A stretch of 64,000 bases of DNA from Brevirhabdus sp. GTDB lineage: Bacteria; Pseudomonadota; Alphaproteobacteria; Rhodobacterales; Rhodobacteraceae. Position numbers and translations under genes: made by a program. Location of the stretch: contig JAGXFH010000056.1 of assembly GCA_024637315.1 (NCBI GenBank), forward strand, positions 1 through 64,000, in the 5' to 3' direction. Position 1 is the stretch's first letter. Each line of letters opens with the position of its first letter. Below the pieces are notes generated by a model. That model was not told the DNA's origin. It saw nothing but the letters and a program-made list of their open reading frames with translations, and did not search any database. Positions 38,409 through 46,509 of the stretch are shown piece by piece.

Positions 38409-39704
38409 ATGATGGCACTCGATACGAATTCTGCGCCCGCACCATATGATGCGCCGGTCAAGGATCTCTACCAAGTCGGAGAGATGCCACCGTTGGGCCA
38501 TGTGCCAAAGCAGATGTACGCTTGGGCGATCAGGCGCGAACGGCACGGCGAGCCTGATACCGCGATGCAGGTGGAAGTGGTCGACACGCCGCAGATCGAC
38601 AGCCACGAAGTGCTGGTTCTGGTGATGGCGGCGGGCGTCAACTACAATGGCGTTTGGGCGGCTTTGGGCATTCCGATTTCACCCTTCGACGGGCACAATG
38701 CCGACTATCACATCGCCGGGTCAGACGCGTCGGGCATTGTCTGGGCGGTTGGCGACAAGGTGAAGCGCTGGAAGGTCGGCGATGAAGTTGTCGTGCATTG
38801 CAACCAGGACGATGGTGATGACGAGGAATGCAATGGCGGGGATCCGATGTTCTCGCCGAGCCAGCGGATCTGGGGTTACGAAACTCCCGATGGCAGTTTT
38901 GCGCAGTTCACACGCGTCCAGGCGCAACAGTTGATGCACCGCCCCAAGCACCTGACCTGGGAGGAAAGCGCCTGCTACACGCTGACGCTGGCAACCGCCT
39001 ACCGGATGCTGTTCGGTCACCGGCCGCATATCCTGAAACCTGGTGACAATGTGCTGGTCTGGGGGGCCTCCGGGGGCCTTGGATCTTATGCGATCCAGTT
39101 GATCAATGCGGCAGGGGCCAACGCGATCGGCGTGATCAGCGAAGAGGACAAGCGGCAGTTCGTGATGGATCTGGGCGCCAAGGGTGTGATCAACCGCAAG
39201 GAGTTCAGGTGTTGGGGCCAAATGCCGACGGTCAATACGCCGGAATACAAGGAGTGGTTCAACGAGACCCGCAAGTTCGGCAAGGCGATCTGGGACATCA
39301 CCGGCAAAGGCAACAATGTCGACATGGTATTCGAACATCCCGGCGAGGCGACCTTTCCGGTCTCGGTCTTCGTGGTCAAACGCGGCGGCATGGTGGTGAT
39401 CTGCGCCGGCACCACCGGATATAACCTCACGTTCGACGTGCGCTATCTCTGGATGCACCAGAAGCGCGTGCAGGGCAGCCACTTCGCCAACCTCAAGCAG
39501 GCGTCCGCGGCGAACAAGCTGATGCTGGAGCGGCGGCTTGATCCCTGTCTCTCGGAGGTCATGCCGTGGGATGAAATTCCGGCGGCGCACATGAAGATGC
39601 GGCGGAATGAGCACAAGCCCGGCAATATGGCGGTGTTGGTGCAGGCGCCGAAAACCAGCTTGCGAACGCTGGAAGACGTGCTGGAGGCGCGGCAACAGCC
39701 TTAA
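38409..39704 (+). CDS. ccrA: Crotonyl-CoA carboxylase/reductase
   Basis: A 431-residue medium-chain dehydrogenase/reductase that reductively carboxylates crotonyl-CoA to ethylmalonyl-CoA with NADPH. It has the characteristic N-terminal extension (DAPVKDLYQVGEMPPLGHVPKQMYAWAIRRERHG), GVNYNGVWAALGIPISPFDGHNADYHIAGSDASG, the NADPH motif LVWGASGGLGSYAIQLINAAG, and C-terminal YLWMHQKRVQGSHFANLKQA. Two ATGs, 38409 and 38412, follow GGAG-rich DNA. A strong terminator lies 27 bases after the stop. With meaA, mch and mcl2 it gives most of the ethylmalonyl-CoA route in this window. Confidence 0.96.
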   Translation: MMALDTNSAPAPYDAPVKDLYQVGEMPPLGHVPKQMYAWAIRRERHGEPDTAMQVEVVDTPQIDSHEVLVLVMAAGVNYNGVWAALGIPISPFDGHNADYHIAGSDASGIVWAVGDKVKRWKVGDEVVVHCNQDDGDDEECNGGDPMFSPSQRIWGYETPDGSFAQFTRVQAQQLMHRPKHLTWEESACYTLTLATAYRMLFGHRPHILKPGDNVLVWGASGGLGSYAIQLINAAGANAIGVISEEDKRQFVMDLGAKGVINRKEFRCWGQMPTVNTPEYKEWFNETRKFGKAIWDITGKGNNVDMVFEHPGEATFPVSVFVVKRGGMVVICAGTTGYNLTFDVRYLWMHQKRVQGSHFANLKQASAANKLMLERRLDPCLSEVMPWDEIPAAHMKMRRNEHKPGNMAVLVQAPKTSLRTLEDVLEARQQP

Positions 39705-39730
39705 CCGACTCAGTATCGAGAAAATTCTCA

Positions 39731-39766
39731 AGACCGCCCGATTGGAATCAATCTGGCGGTCTTTTT
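39731..39766 (+). terminator. Rho-independent terminator after ccrA
   Basis: AGACCGCC pairs with GGCGGTCT, with an inner GATTG/CAATC stem around GAAT, followed directly by TTTTT on the plus strand. A textbook intrinsic terminator 27 bases past the ccrA stop. Confidence 0.9.
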
Positions 39767-39814
39767 GTTATTGTTTCTCAGGTGATTACAGTGCGCTGTT
39801 CAGGTCGCTCCTGG

Positions 39815-39832
39815 CTCCCCATTTTTGGGGAG
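39815..39832. promoter_or_regulatory. Inverted repeat CTCCCCA-TTTT-TGGGGAG upstream of the lux genes
   Basis: A 7-bp perfect inverted repeat with a four-base spacer about 90 bases before the 71-aa gene. A second imperfect dyad, AGGTT (39873-39877) and AACCT (39886-39890), lies closer to the gene. Neither matches the classical lux box, but both are candidates for control of the luxR transcript. Confidence 0.35.
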
Positions 39833-39917
39833 TAGCAATTGGCGAATATTCAGCGAAACATTGTACATGCTAAGGTTGTGTTAATAACCTGTTAACTTAT
39901 CACAAAGAGAGTTCTTC

Positions 39918-40133
39918 ATGGCAAATGACTGGATTATCGACGTTCTCGCGGACCTCAAGACCTACTCCAAAAAGAATGGGTTGTCCGTTTTGGCGAAACA
40001 GCTGGACGAAACCACGCTGATCGCCGCGACAGAGATCGCGCCGACTCAAGAAAAGGCGTCGGAAGCGGCGAATTGGGAACTTGGTGACACTGGAAGACAT
40101 TACAGAACAATTACAGCGCGCCAGAGCGCTTGA
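39918..40133 (+). CDS. Small hypothetical protein upstream of luxR (71 aa)
   Basis: MANDWIIDVLADLKTYSKKNGLSVLAKQLDETTLIAATEIAPTQEK resembles short proteins that precede luxR genes in roseobacters: a single helical N-terminal unit of about 45 residues and a poorly conserved tail. It overlaps the luxR frame by about 50 bases. Function unknown. A GAGAG ribosome-like site lies about 8 bases before the ATG. The overlap suggests coupled synthesis with LuxR. Confidence 0.6.
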   Translation: MANDWIIDVLADLKTYSKKNGLSVLAKQLDETTLIAATEIAPTQEKASEAANWELGDTGRHYRTITARQSA

Positions 40134-40791
40134 AGACCTACAGGTCATTACCGAGCAGTTGCGCGATTTCTACACCATCACGCATATCGTCTATCACTGG
40201 GTCAACAGCATAGGAGAAAGGTTCGGCGCCGGCACCTACAGCACAGACTGGGTCGACCGCTATCTGGAGAAAGATTACCTGCGCATGGATCCGGTCATCT
40301 TCGGATGTTTACAGCGGTTCAATCCGGTCGATTGGAAACAACTCGACTGGAGCACCAAGCCCGCGCGGGCCTTCCTGAAGGAAGCGATCGAATTCGGGGT
40401 CGGCAATCAAGGCTACACCATTCCGATCCGCGGGCCGAACGGACAGTTCGCCCTTTTCACGGCAAGCCACCACTCATCGGACCTGGAATGGGAAGCTTTC
40501 ATACAGGCAAATGCCCGCGACCTCATGATTATTGCGCATGAGTTCAACAAGAAGGCGCTGGAGTTCGAGAACAAGACCGAGACCATGCCGGTCCCAACCC
40601 TGTCACCGCGAGAGTTGATGGCGATGACTTTTCTGGCAAAGGGCTTCAGTCGGGCGCAGGCAGCGGACGAGCTACAGATCTCCGAGCATACATTACGGGT
40701 CTACATCGAGGCGGCCCGCCATAAATTGGGGGCGCTTAACACCACGCATGCGGTTGCGCGTGCGCTCAGCAGCGGTGTTATCGTAGTTTGA
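40084..40791 (+). CDS. luxR: LuxR-family autoinducer-binding transcriptional regulator
   Basis: A 235-residue regulator. The autoinducer domain has the conserved residues in WVDRYLEKDYLRMDPVIFGC (Trp, Tyr, Asp-Pro) and DWKQLDW, and GVGNQGYTIPIRGPNGQFALFT. The C-terminal helix-turn-helix is LSPRELMAMTFLAKGFSRAQAADELQISEHTLRVYIEAARHKLGALNTTHAVARAL. It should bind an N-acyl-homoserine lactone made by the LuxI encoded downstream. The start is GTG at 40084 or TTG at 40081. It lies 128 bases upstream of luxI, in the same orientation. Confidence 0.92.
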   Translation: MTLEDITEQLQRARALEDLQVITEQLRDFYTITHIVYHWVNSIGERFGAGTYSTDWVDRYLEKDYLRMDPVIFGCLQRFNPVDWKQLDWSTKPARAFLKEAIEFGVGNQGYTIPIRGPNGQFALFTASHHSSDLEWEAFIQANARDLMIIAHEFNKKALEFENKTETMPVPTLSPRELMAMTFLAKGFSRAQAADELQISEHTLRVYIEAARHKLGALNTTHAVARALSSGVIVV

Positions 40792-40919
40792 CTGTTGCGC
40801 TTGGGCGGGATCGTGCGGGCGGGTCGCTAAAATTCTAGAAAGATCGCCGCACGCCCTCTGAGCAGGTCGTTAACCAAGTCGCTCATAGCCTTTCCGGGAT
40901 CAGACGGAAAGGAACCGCA

Positions 40920-41564
40920 ATGCTCCGCTACATCTACGGCAATGACCTGCACCAGTTTCCACTCTTGCGAGACACGATGTTTCGTGACCGTGCCGACCAG
41001 TTCAAGACCCGTCTGGGGTGGGAAGTTTGCGTCAACGAGGCCGGCGAGGAACGCGACGAATATGATGCGATGAATCCGCTCTATGTCATCTGGCAGAACT
41101 CCGACGGCGCGCATGGCGGGTCGATGCGGTTCCTGCCCACTGTCGGGCAAACAATGGTCAATGATCACTTTGGCCATTTGACGGACGGCGTCCGTATTGA
41201 AAGCCCTTTGATCTGGGAATGCACGCGCTTTTGTCTGGCGCCGGGGGCCGAGCGTCGGGTATCGGCCGGCCTTGTCCTGGGCGCGGGCGAGGTGATGGCG
41301 AACTTCCACCTGGAGCATTTCGTTGGAGTGTTCGACCCGCGGATGGAGCGCATTTACCGGCTGATGGGGCTGGAGCCCGATGTCATCGGCACCGCCGGCG
41401 AAGGCCGCGAGAAGATCGGCGTCGGGTTGTGGGAGATGCGGGCTGAGGCCTGGCCCCGCACGCTGGAGCGTGTCGGCGTTTCGCGCGAAACCTCGCTGGG
41501 CTGGTTCCGGCAATCCTTCGCTGCGGGGGAGAAGCTTCGGTCAGTGCAACACGCTGTCGCCTGA
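40920..41564 (+). CDS. luxI: Acyl-homoserine-lactone synthase
   Basis: A 214-residue LuxI-type synthase using S-adenosylmethionine and acyl-ACP. Conserved residues are visible: RADQFKTRLGWEV (Arg, Phe, Trp), DEYDAMNPLYVI (Asp-x-x-Asp), GSMRFLPT (Arg), and WECTRFCLAP (Glu-x-x-Arg). Together with the upstream LuxR it forms a complete quorum-sensing pair. The gap between them (40792-40919) contains TTCTAGAA at 40833-40840 but no clear lux box. An AAGGA ribosome site precedes the ATG at 40920. Confidence 0.94.
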   Translation: MLRYIYGNDLHQFPLLRDTMFRDRADQFKTRLGWEVCVNEAGEERDEYDAMNPLYVIWQNSDGAHGGSMRFLPTVGQTMVNDHFGHLTDGVRIESPLIWECTRFCLAPGAERRVSAGLVLGAGEVMANFHLEHFVGVFDPRMERIYRLMGLEPDVIGTAGEGREKIGVGLWEMRAEAWPRTLERVGVSRETSLGWFRQSFAAGEKLRSVQHAVA

Positions 41565-41615
41565 CCGCTTCAAAGGTGCTGGCCCCTCTGGCGGTGCCCC
41601 TGTAGGGTCGCCGCC

Positions 41616-43151
41616 ATGGGCGTTTCCATGGTTCAGTTTTCCGATGATCAGGCCGCGGCTTTCGACCGCGTGGCGGAGCTTCTGCGCGGAGCCGGGGTCG
41701 ATATCGAGGAAAGCCTGACCACGCCCGAGGCGTCTGCGCGGGAGTCCGTTCTGGCCGTGATTGGCAAGGCCGGCTCGGGCAAGACGATGCTGTTGGGCCG
41801 GCTCTACGAGGCGATGCAGGAAGCCGGAGTCGAGGTGATCTCTGGCGATTACGAAAGCCGGCGGCGCAAGGACAAGCGGACGCTGGCGATCCTGGCCCCG
41901 ACGAACAAGGCGGCGAGCGTGCTGCGGATGCAGGGTGTACCCGCAACCACCATTCACCGCATCCTTTACACCCCGGTCTATGATCCCGAATACGAGAAGG
42001 TCGCTGAATGGTTGGCGGGCGGGTCGGAACGCCCGGTGGTCGAGGGGCTGACCGATATCGCGCTGGACCGGGCTTTCGCGTTCTATCAAACCAACCGCTC
42101 GATCCCCGGCGCACTGGCCACTGCAGGGCTGCGCGGATCAGATTTCATCACCGGCTGGAAACGACGCGAAGACCCGCTGGATATCGGATTTGTCGACGAA
42201 AGCTCGATGCTCGATGAGCAGCAATTCGAGGATCTGAAAGAAATCTTCCCGACATTGCTGCTATTCGGCGATCCAGCCCAGCTGGCCCCGGTGAACCAGT
42301 CCGGTGCGATGGTGTTCGATGCGCTGCCAGAGCCGCGCAAGCTGGTTCTGCACCGCATTCACCGGCAGGATCTGGACAATCCGATCCTCGATCTGGCCCA
42401 CGCCCTCTCCGACGACACGCTGCAGTTCGAAACCTTCGAGCGGATGATCGCCGACGCCGCCCGATCCGATCCGCGCGTGGTGATGGCCGAGCGGGTTGAA
42501 TCCGATCTGATGGCCCGCTCGCCGGTTCTGGTATGGCGCAATGTGACGCGTGTGCGGCTGATCCAGGCGTTTCGCGCGGCCTTCGGCGCGCCGCCCGATG
42601 CGCTGTTGCCCGGCGAGCCGCTGATTTGCGACGGGATCGAACTGCCGCTGAAGCACCGCAAGAAACGCATCGATCTGGAGGCGCGCGGCCTGATCAAGGG
42701 CGCGCAGGTGATCTATCTGGGCGCGGGGAACAGGGCGGGGTTTTCCCGCCTGCATGTGATTGGTGCCGAGGAACCGCAGGTCAGCGCCGCCTCGATCATC
42801 AAGATCGAATTTCCCGGCGAAGAGGAACCGTTCATTCCCTACGCTGCCGGGATGGGCGCGACCTTCCTGCACGGCGCGGCGGTTACAATCCACAAGGCCC
42901 AGGGCAGCCAGTGGCGCGATGTACAGGTCTTTGCGCCTGACATCTATGCAGCCAGCCGCGCGGGCCGGATCGAGGCGGGGATCCCGTTATGGAAGCGGCT
43001 TGCCTATGTCGCGATCACCCGGGCCGAGGAACGCCTGCTTTGGGTTGTCCGCAACCGGCTGGCCCGGCCGACCACGCCGCTGTCGATAGATGACTTGAAT
43101 GCAGCACCCGCCGCTTTTCAACTGACCGCTGAACCCGAACTGGAGGACTGA
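41616..43151 (+). CDS. RecD-like AAA ATP-dependent DNA helicase
   Basis: A 511-residue superfamily 1 helicase. Walker A is in VIGKAGSGKTMLLGRL near residue 53, the Walker B variant in IGFVDESSMLDEQQF, FGDPAQLAPV follows, and C-terminal motif V/VI is in VTIHKAQGSQWRDVQVF and YVAITRAEERLLWVV. The overall pattern matches stand-alone RecD2-like helicases of Rhodobacterales, without RecBC genes nearby. It probably unwinds DNA 5'-3' in repair. The start is the ATG at 41616 or 41628. It ends two bases before the SDR gene. Confidence 0.88.
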   Translation: MGVSMVQFSDDQAAAFDRVAELLRGAGVDIEESLTTPEASARESVLAVIGKAGSGKTMLLGRLYEAMQEAGVEVISGDYESRRRKDKRTLAILAPTNKAASVLRMQGVPATTIHRILYTPVYDPEYEKVAEWLAGGSERPVVEGLTDIALDRAFAFYQTNRSIPGALATAGLRGSDFITGWKRREDPLDIGFVDESSMLDEQQFEDLKEIFPTLLLFGDPAQLAPVNQSGAMVFDALPEPRKLVLHRIHRQDLDNPILDLAHALSDDTLQFETFERMIADAARSDPRVVMAERVESDLMARSPVLVWRNVTRVRLIQAFRAAFGAPPDALLPGEPLICDGIELPLKHRKKRIDLEARGLIKGAQVIYLGAGNRAGFSRLHVIGAEEPQVSAASIIKIEFPGEEEPFIPYAAGMGATFLHGAAVTIHKAQGSQWRDVQVFAPDIYAASRAGRIEAGIPLWKRLAYVAITRAEERLLWVVRNRLARPTTPLSIDDLNAAPAAFQLTAEPELED

Positions 43152-43152
43152 C

Positions 43153-43890
43153 ATGACCGGCACGATCATCATCACGGGCGCGAGCGCTGGCATCGGCAAG
43201 AGAACGGCACAGAAGTTTCTGGATAGCGGCTGGACCGTCGGTCTTCTGGCGCGGCGGCTGGAGCCCTTGCGGGACCTGGCCGCCGGGCATGAAAACGCCA
43301 TCGCTCTGGCCGCTGATGTGACCGATGCGGCCTCCGTCGAGGCCGCTTTCGCCGCGTTCGTGGACAAGACCGGGCACCTGGATGCGATCTTCAACAATGC
43401 CGGGCGCGGCAGCCCGCCGCAGACGATTGACGAGGTCGACCCTGAGGTCTGGAAGGCTGTTGTGGATGTGAACCTGACCGGCATGTTCCTGTGCGCCCGT
43501 GCCGCATTCCGGCAGATGCGGCACCAGGACCCGCAAGGTGGGCGGATCATCAACAACGGCTCGATCTCGGCGGTGATGCCACGCTGGGGGTCGGTGCCCT
43601 ATACCGCCACGAAGCATGGCGTACTGGGACTTACCAAGACGATCTCTCTTGACGGTCGCCCGTTCAACATTGCTTGCGGGCAAATTGATATCGGCAATGC
43701 CTTGACCGAGATGACGGCGAAGATGTCGGGTGGAGTGCCGCAAGCCGATGGCAGCCTCAAGGCGGAACCGACGATGGATGTGCAGCATGTGGCGGATGCA
43801 GTCTACCACATGGCAAGCCTTCCGCTTTCCGCCAATGTGCAGAGCATGACGATCATGGCAACGACGATGCCCTATGTTGGCCGTGGCTAG
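43153..43890 (+). CDS. SDR family oxidoreductase
   Basis: A 245-residue short-chain dehydrogenase: TGxxxGIG cofactor motif in IIITGASAGIGKRTA, NNAGRGSPP, catalytic Ser in GSISAVMPRWGSVPYTATKHGVLGLT (Tyr-x-x-x-Lys). The basic residue in LARRLEPL after the second strand suggests NADP. Substrate unknown. It is the second gene of the helicase-SDR pair, and its stop codon overlaps that of the convergent TIGR02186 gene at CTAG (43887-43890), so no terminator lies between. Confidence 0.9.
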   Translation: MTGTIIITGASAGIGKRTAQKFLDSGWTVGLLARRLEPLRDLAAGHENAIALAADVTDAASVEAAFAAFVDKTGHLDAIFNNAGRGSPPQTIDEVDPEVWKAVVDVNLTGMFLCARAAFRQMRHQDPQGGRIINNGSISAVMPRWGSVPYTATKHGVLGLTKTISLDGRPFNIACGQIDIGNALTEMTAKMSGGVPQADGSLKAEPTMDVQHVADAVYHMASLPLSANVQSMTIMATTMPYVGRG

Positions 43891-44648
43891 CTACGGATAT
43901 ACCGGAAGACCGCGGAGGCGCTCCAGCCAGCGGCAATCGCAATGACCAGCGACAGGATACCGTAAGCGAGCGGCAATTCATGCGCGAGATTGAAAAGCCA
44001 TTTCTCCAGACCGACTTTCTGCACGTCGATCTTGGTCTCGTAGGTTGCAACGACGTTACCGCTGCGGGTCAGGAATATCCGGGCGGTATAGGCACCTTCG
44101 GTAAGGTTCGCGGGCAGGGTAACCGAGGTGTTGAACAGGGTTTCCTCGCTGACCTCGACGGTGTTCAGGGACATCTGGTAGAGGCCCTTTTCTGTGCGAA
44201 TGCGGATCAACGCTTCGGTAAAAGCGCGTGCATCCATGATCGTCATCGGCGCACCGACCGACCTGATCGCGCGCGGGATCGAGATCCTGTAGCGCAGATC
44301 ATCGATGTTTTTCAGCACGTCGTTCAGCGGCCCGCTGGTGGCGACGGCATAGAAACTGGGCGCGGCATCGACCTCGACCGCATCGGCGTTGATCCAGATC
44401 CCGAACCGCTTTGCCTTGCGCCGCACCATGATCGGTTTCGACGGGCCGGCGATCGCGATGATGACCTCCAGGGGACCGGTGCCTGGCGGCGGCGCGTCAC
44501 GCCTCACCGCGCCGAAGATCAAGATCTCGGAGCCGTCGAAATTCGCGGTGATCGCGATGCGGTTCTGCGACAGTCCTGCAACCACGGCTTCCTCGGCCTT
44601 GGCCGGTAGGTATAGCGCCATGAACAGAAAGAGAAGCCGCATCATCAA
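43887..44648 (-). CDS. TIGR02186 family exported membrane-anchored protein
   Basis: A 253-residue protein with an N-terminal signal (MMMRLLFLFMALYLPAKAEE) and one C-terminal transmembrane helix (LAYGILSLVIAIAAGWSASAVF). The periplasmic domain is of about 200 residues with FDGSEILIFGAVRRDAPPP and VIIAIAGPSKPIMVRRKAKRFGIWINADAV, typical of TIGR02186. The family travels with TauE/SafE-type exporters, exactly as here, where its start overlaps the exporter stop by four bases. Role unknown, plausibly a partner of the exporter. Confidence 0.85.
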   Translation of the reverse strand: MMMRLLFLFMALYLPAKAEEAVVAGLSQNRIAITANFDGSEILIFGAVRRDAPPPGTGPLEVIIAIAGPSKPIMVRRKAKRFGIWINADAVEVDAAPSFYAVATSGPLNDVLKNIDDLRYRISIPRAIRSVGAPMTIMDARAFTEALIRIRTEKGLYQMSLNTVEVSEETLFNTSVTLPANLTEGAYTARIFLTRSGNVVATYETKIDVQKVGLEKWLFNLAHELPLAYGILSLVIAIAAGWSASAVFRYIRS

Positions 44649-45559
44649 TGCCGTACATCCCCGAGATTATAAAGCTCTGAGGGCTGCAGAAGCAGTTCCG
44701 CCGCCAGCTTTGTACAGACGGCAAGCACCATGATCGCCAACAGGATGCGCAGCTGTTCGGCCTTCATCTTGACGCCGATACGGGCGCCGATCTGCGCGCC
44801 TACAACGCCGCCGACCAGAAGCAGCACAGCCAACATCATGTCCACGGTGTAGTTGGTGGTGGCATGCATCAGCGTGGTGAAGGCGGTGACGAAGATGATC
44901 TGGAAGAGCGACGTTCCGACGACGACCTTGGTCGGCATTCCCAGAAGGTAGATCATCGCCGGGACCATGACGAACCCGCCGCCAACGCCCATGATCGCGG
45001 CAAGGATGCCAACGAGGATGCCCACCATCACTGGCGGAATGACCGAAATGTAAAGGCCCGAGGTCCGAAACTTCATCTTGAACGGCAGGTTGTGGACCCA
45101 ATTGTGCTTGCGTCTCAGCGTCACGGCGCCGGGTCTGCGAGTCCGCAGGATCGCGCGCAGGCTTTCGAAGAACATCAGCCCGCCGATGATGCCGAGGAAC
45201 ACGACGTAGCAGAGCTTGACCAGCAGATCGACCTGGCCGATCGCGCGCAACGTGTTGAAGACCTGCACACCCAGCGCTGCACCGATCAGGCCGCCGATCA
45301 GCAGCACGACCCCCATCCGCAGGTCCACCGTCTTGCGCTTGAAATGGGCCAGAACGCCCGAGAAGGAAGACGCAACGATCTGGTTCGCTTCGGTGGCTAC
45401 GGCAACGGCAGGAGGGATGCCGATGAAAAACAGCAGCGGCGTCATCAGGAACCCGCCGCCAACGCCAAACATGCCCGATAAAATGCCGACGATTCCGCCC
45501 AAACCGAGAAGCAGAAAGGCGTTCACCGAAACCTCGGCGATGGGAAGGTAGATTTGCAT
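44645..45559 (-). CDS. TauE/SafE (TSUP) family anion permease
   Basis: A 304-residue polytopic membrane protein with the duplicated TSUP pattern. The first half contains NAFLLLGLGGIVGILSGMFGVGGGFLMTPLLFFIGIPPAVAVATEANQI. The second half contains VGILVGILAAIMGVGGGFVMVPAMIYLLGMPTKVVVGTSLFQI. The repeated GVGGG motifs are diagnostic. Family members move sulfite, sulfoacetate or other sulfur or organic anions. The start MQIYLPIAEVS at 45559 is preferred to an upstream frame. Paired with the TIGR02186 gene. Confidence 0.9.
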   Translation of the reverse strand: MQIYLPIAEVSVNAFLLLGLGGIVGILSGMFGVGGGFLMTPLLFFIGIPPAVAVATEANQIVASSFSGVLAHFKRKTVDLRMGVVLLIGGLIGAALGVQVFNTLRAIGQVDLLVKLCYVVFLGIIGGLMFFESLRAILRTRRPGAVTLRRKHNWVHNLPFKMKFRTSGLYISVIPPVMVGILVGILAAIMGVGGGFVMVPAMIYLLGMPTKVVVGTSLFQIIFVTAFTTLMHATTNYTVDMMLAVLLLVGGVVGAQIGARIGVKMKAEQLRILLAIMVLAVCTKLAAELLLQPSELYNLGDVRH

Positions 45560-45705
45560 GTTTCGGTTCCGGCAAGGTGAGGCCGTTTCAACCAGACAAC
45601 CCTTTTCGGCCTCTGGTGTCAAACCCCTGACCCGTCGGATCGTTGGAATTTAATGTCTGAGAGCGGATTGGACTTGCCTGCGGCGTCGAACGGGACTTGT
45701 GCCGA

Positions 45706-46509
45706 TCAGAATTCCGAGAGGAACCGGCGCAGGATCCGTTCCAGCTTTGCGGCCCCAAGCGGGGCCATCGCCTTGGTATGTTCGTGGCTGATTTTCTCGT
45801 CCGACATCCCGGCGGCCATGTTGGTGATCGTTGAAATCGCGGCCACCCGCAAGCCCAGAAAACGGGCCAGGATCACCTCGGGCACCGTCGACATTCCGAC
45901 GGCATCGGCGCCAAGCGTACGGATCGCCCGGATCTCGGCCGGCGTTTCGAACGATGGGCCGGAATACCAGGCATAAACGCCTTCGGTCAGGGGAACGCCT
46001 TGCGCCTTCGCGGCGTCCAGCAATCGCGCACGCAATTGCGGATCGTGCGCGTCCTTCATCGGAACGAAGCGGGCGTCGCTTGGCTCGCCGATCAGCGGGT
46101 TGAGGCCGGAAAAGTTGATGTGATCCGACAGCAGCATCAGTTCACCCGGTGGAATATCCACCCGCATCGAGCCGGCCGCGTTGGTCAGGATCAGAGCCTC
46201 TGCCCCGAGGGCCCGCAAGACCTCTAACGGCAGCCGCATCGCATCGGCGCGCCCGCTTTCATAGTAATGCACGCGACCGCCGAAGACCGCGACGCGGCAG
46301 CCCTCCAGATCGCCGATGACCAGTCTGGGGCTGTGGCCCGACACGCCCGCATGTGGAAACCCGGGAAGGTCGGCATAGTCGATGGCGGTGCCGTCGACCT
46401 CCTCCGCCAATTGGCCAAGGCCGGAGCCCAGCACCAGGCCAACGCTGACGGGTGCTGCGCCGGCACGCGACCGGATCAGGGCGGCAAGTTCGTCAGCGTT
46501 CCTTGACAT
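45706..46509 (-). CDS. punA: Purine-nucleoside phosphorylase, trimeric type
   Basis: A 267-residue low-molecular-weight PNP: VGLVLGSGLGQLAEEV phosphate loop, FPHAGVSGHSPRLVIG, FGGRVHYYESG, LTNAAGSMR, and the base-binding GPSFETPAEIRAIRTLGADAVGMSTVPEVI. It cleaves imported purine nucleosides. The start at 46509 overlaps the permease stop by about 17 bases, so it is the final gene of a nucleoside importer operon. It is unrelated in sequence to the hexameric DeoD encoded at 31048. Confidence 0.92.
   Translation of the reverse strand: MSRNADELAALIRSRAGAAPVSVGLVLGSGLGQLAEEVDGTAIDYADLPGFPHAGVSGHSPRLVIGDLEGCRVAVFGGRVHYYESGRADAMRLPLEVLRALGAEALILTNAAGSMRVDIPPGELMLLSDHINFSGLNPLIGEPSDARFVPMKDAHDPQLRARLLDAAKAQGVPLTEGVYAWYSGPSFETPAEIRAIRTLGADAVGMSTVPEVILARFLGLRVAAISTITNMAAGMSDEKISHEHTKAMAPLGAAKLERILRRFLSEF

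Noticed and set aside
40792-40919. Classical lux box between luxR and luxI
   Set aside because: No 18-20-bp dyad of the CTG-N10-CAG type was seen; only TTCTAGAA and a weak GTGCGGGCG/CGCCGCAC pairing.
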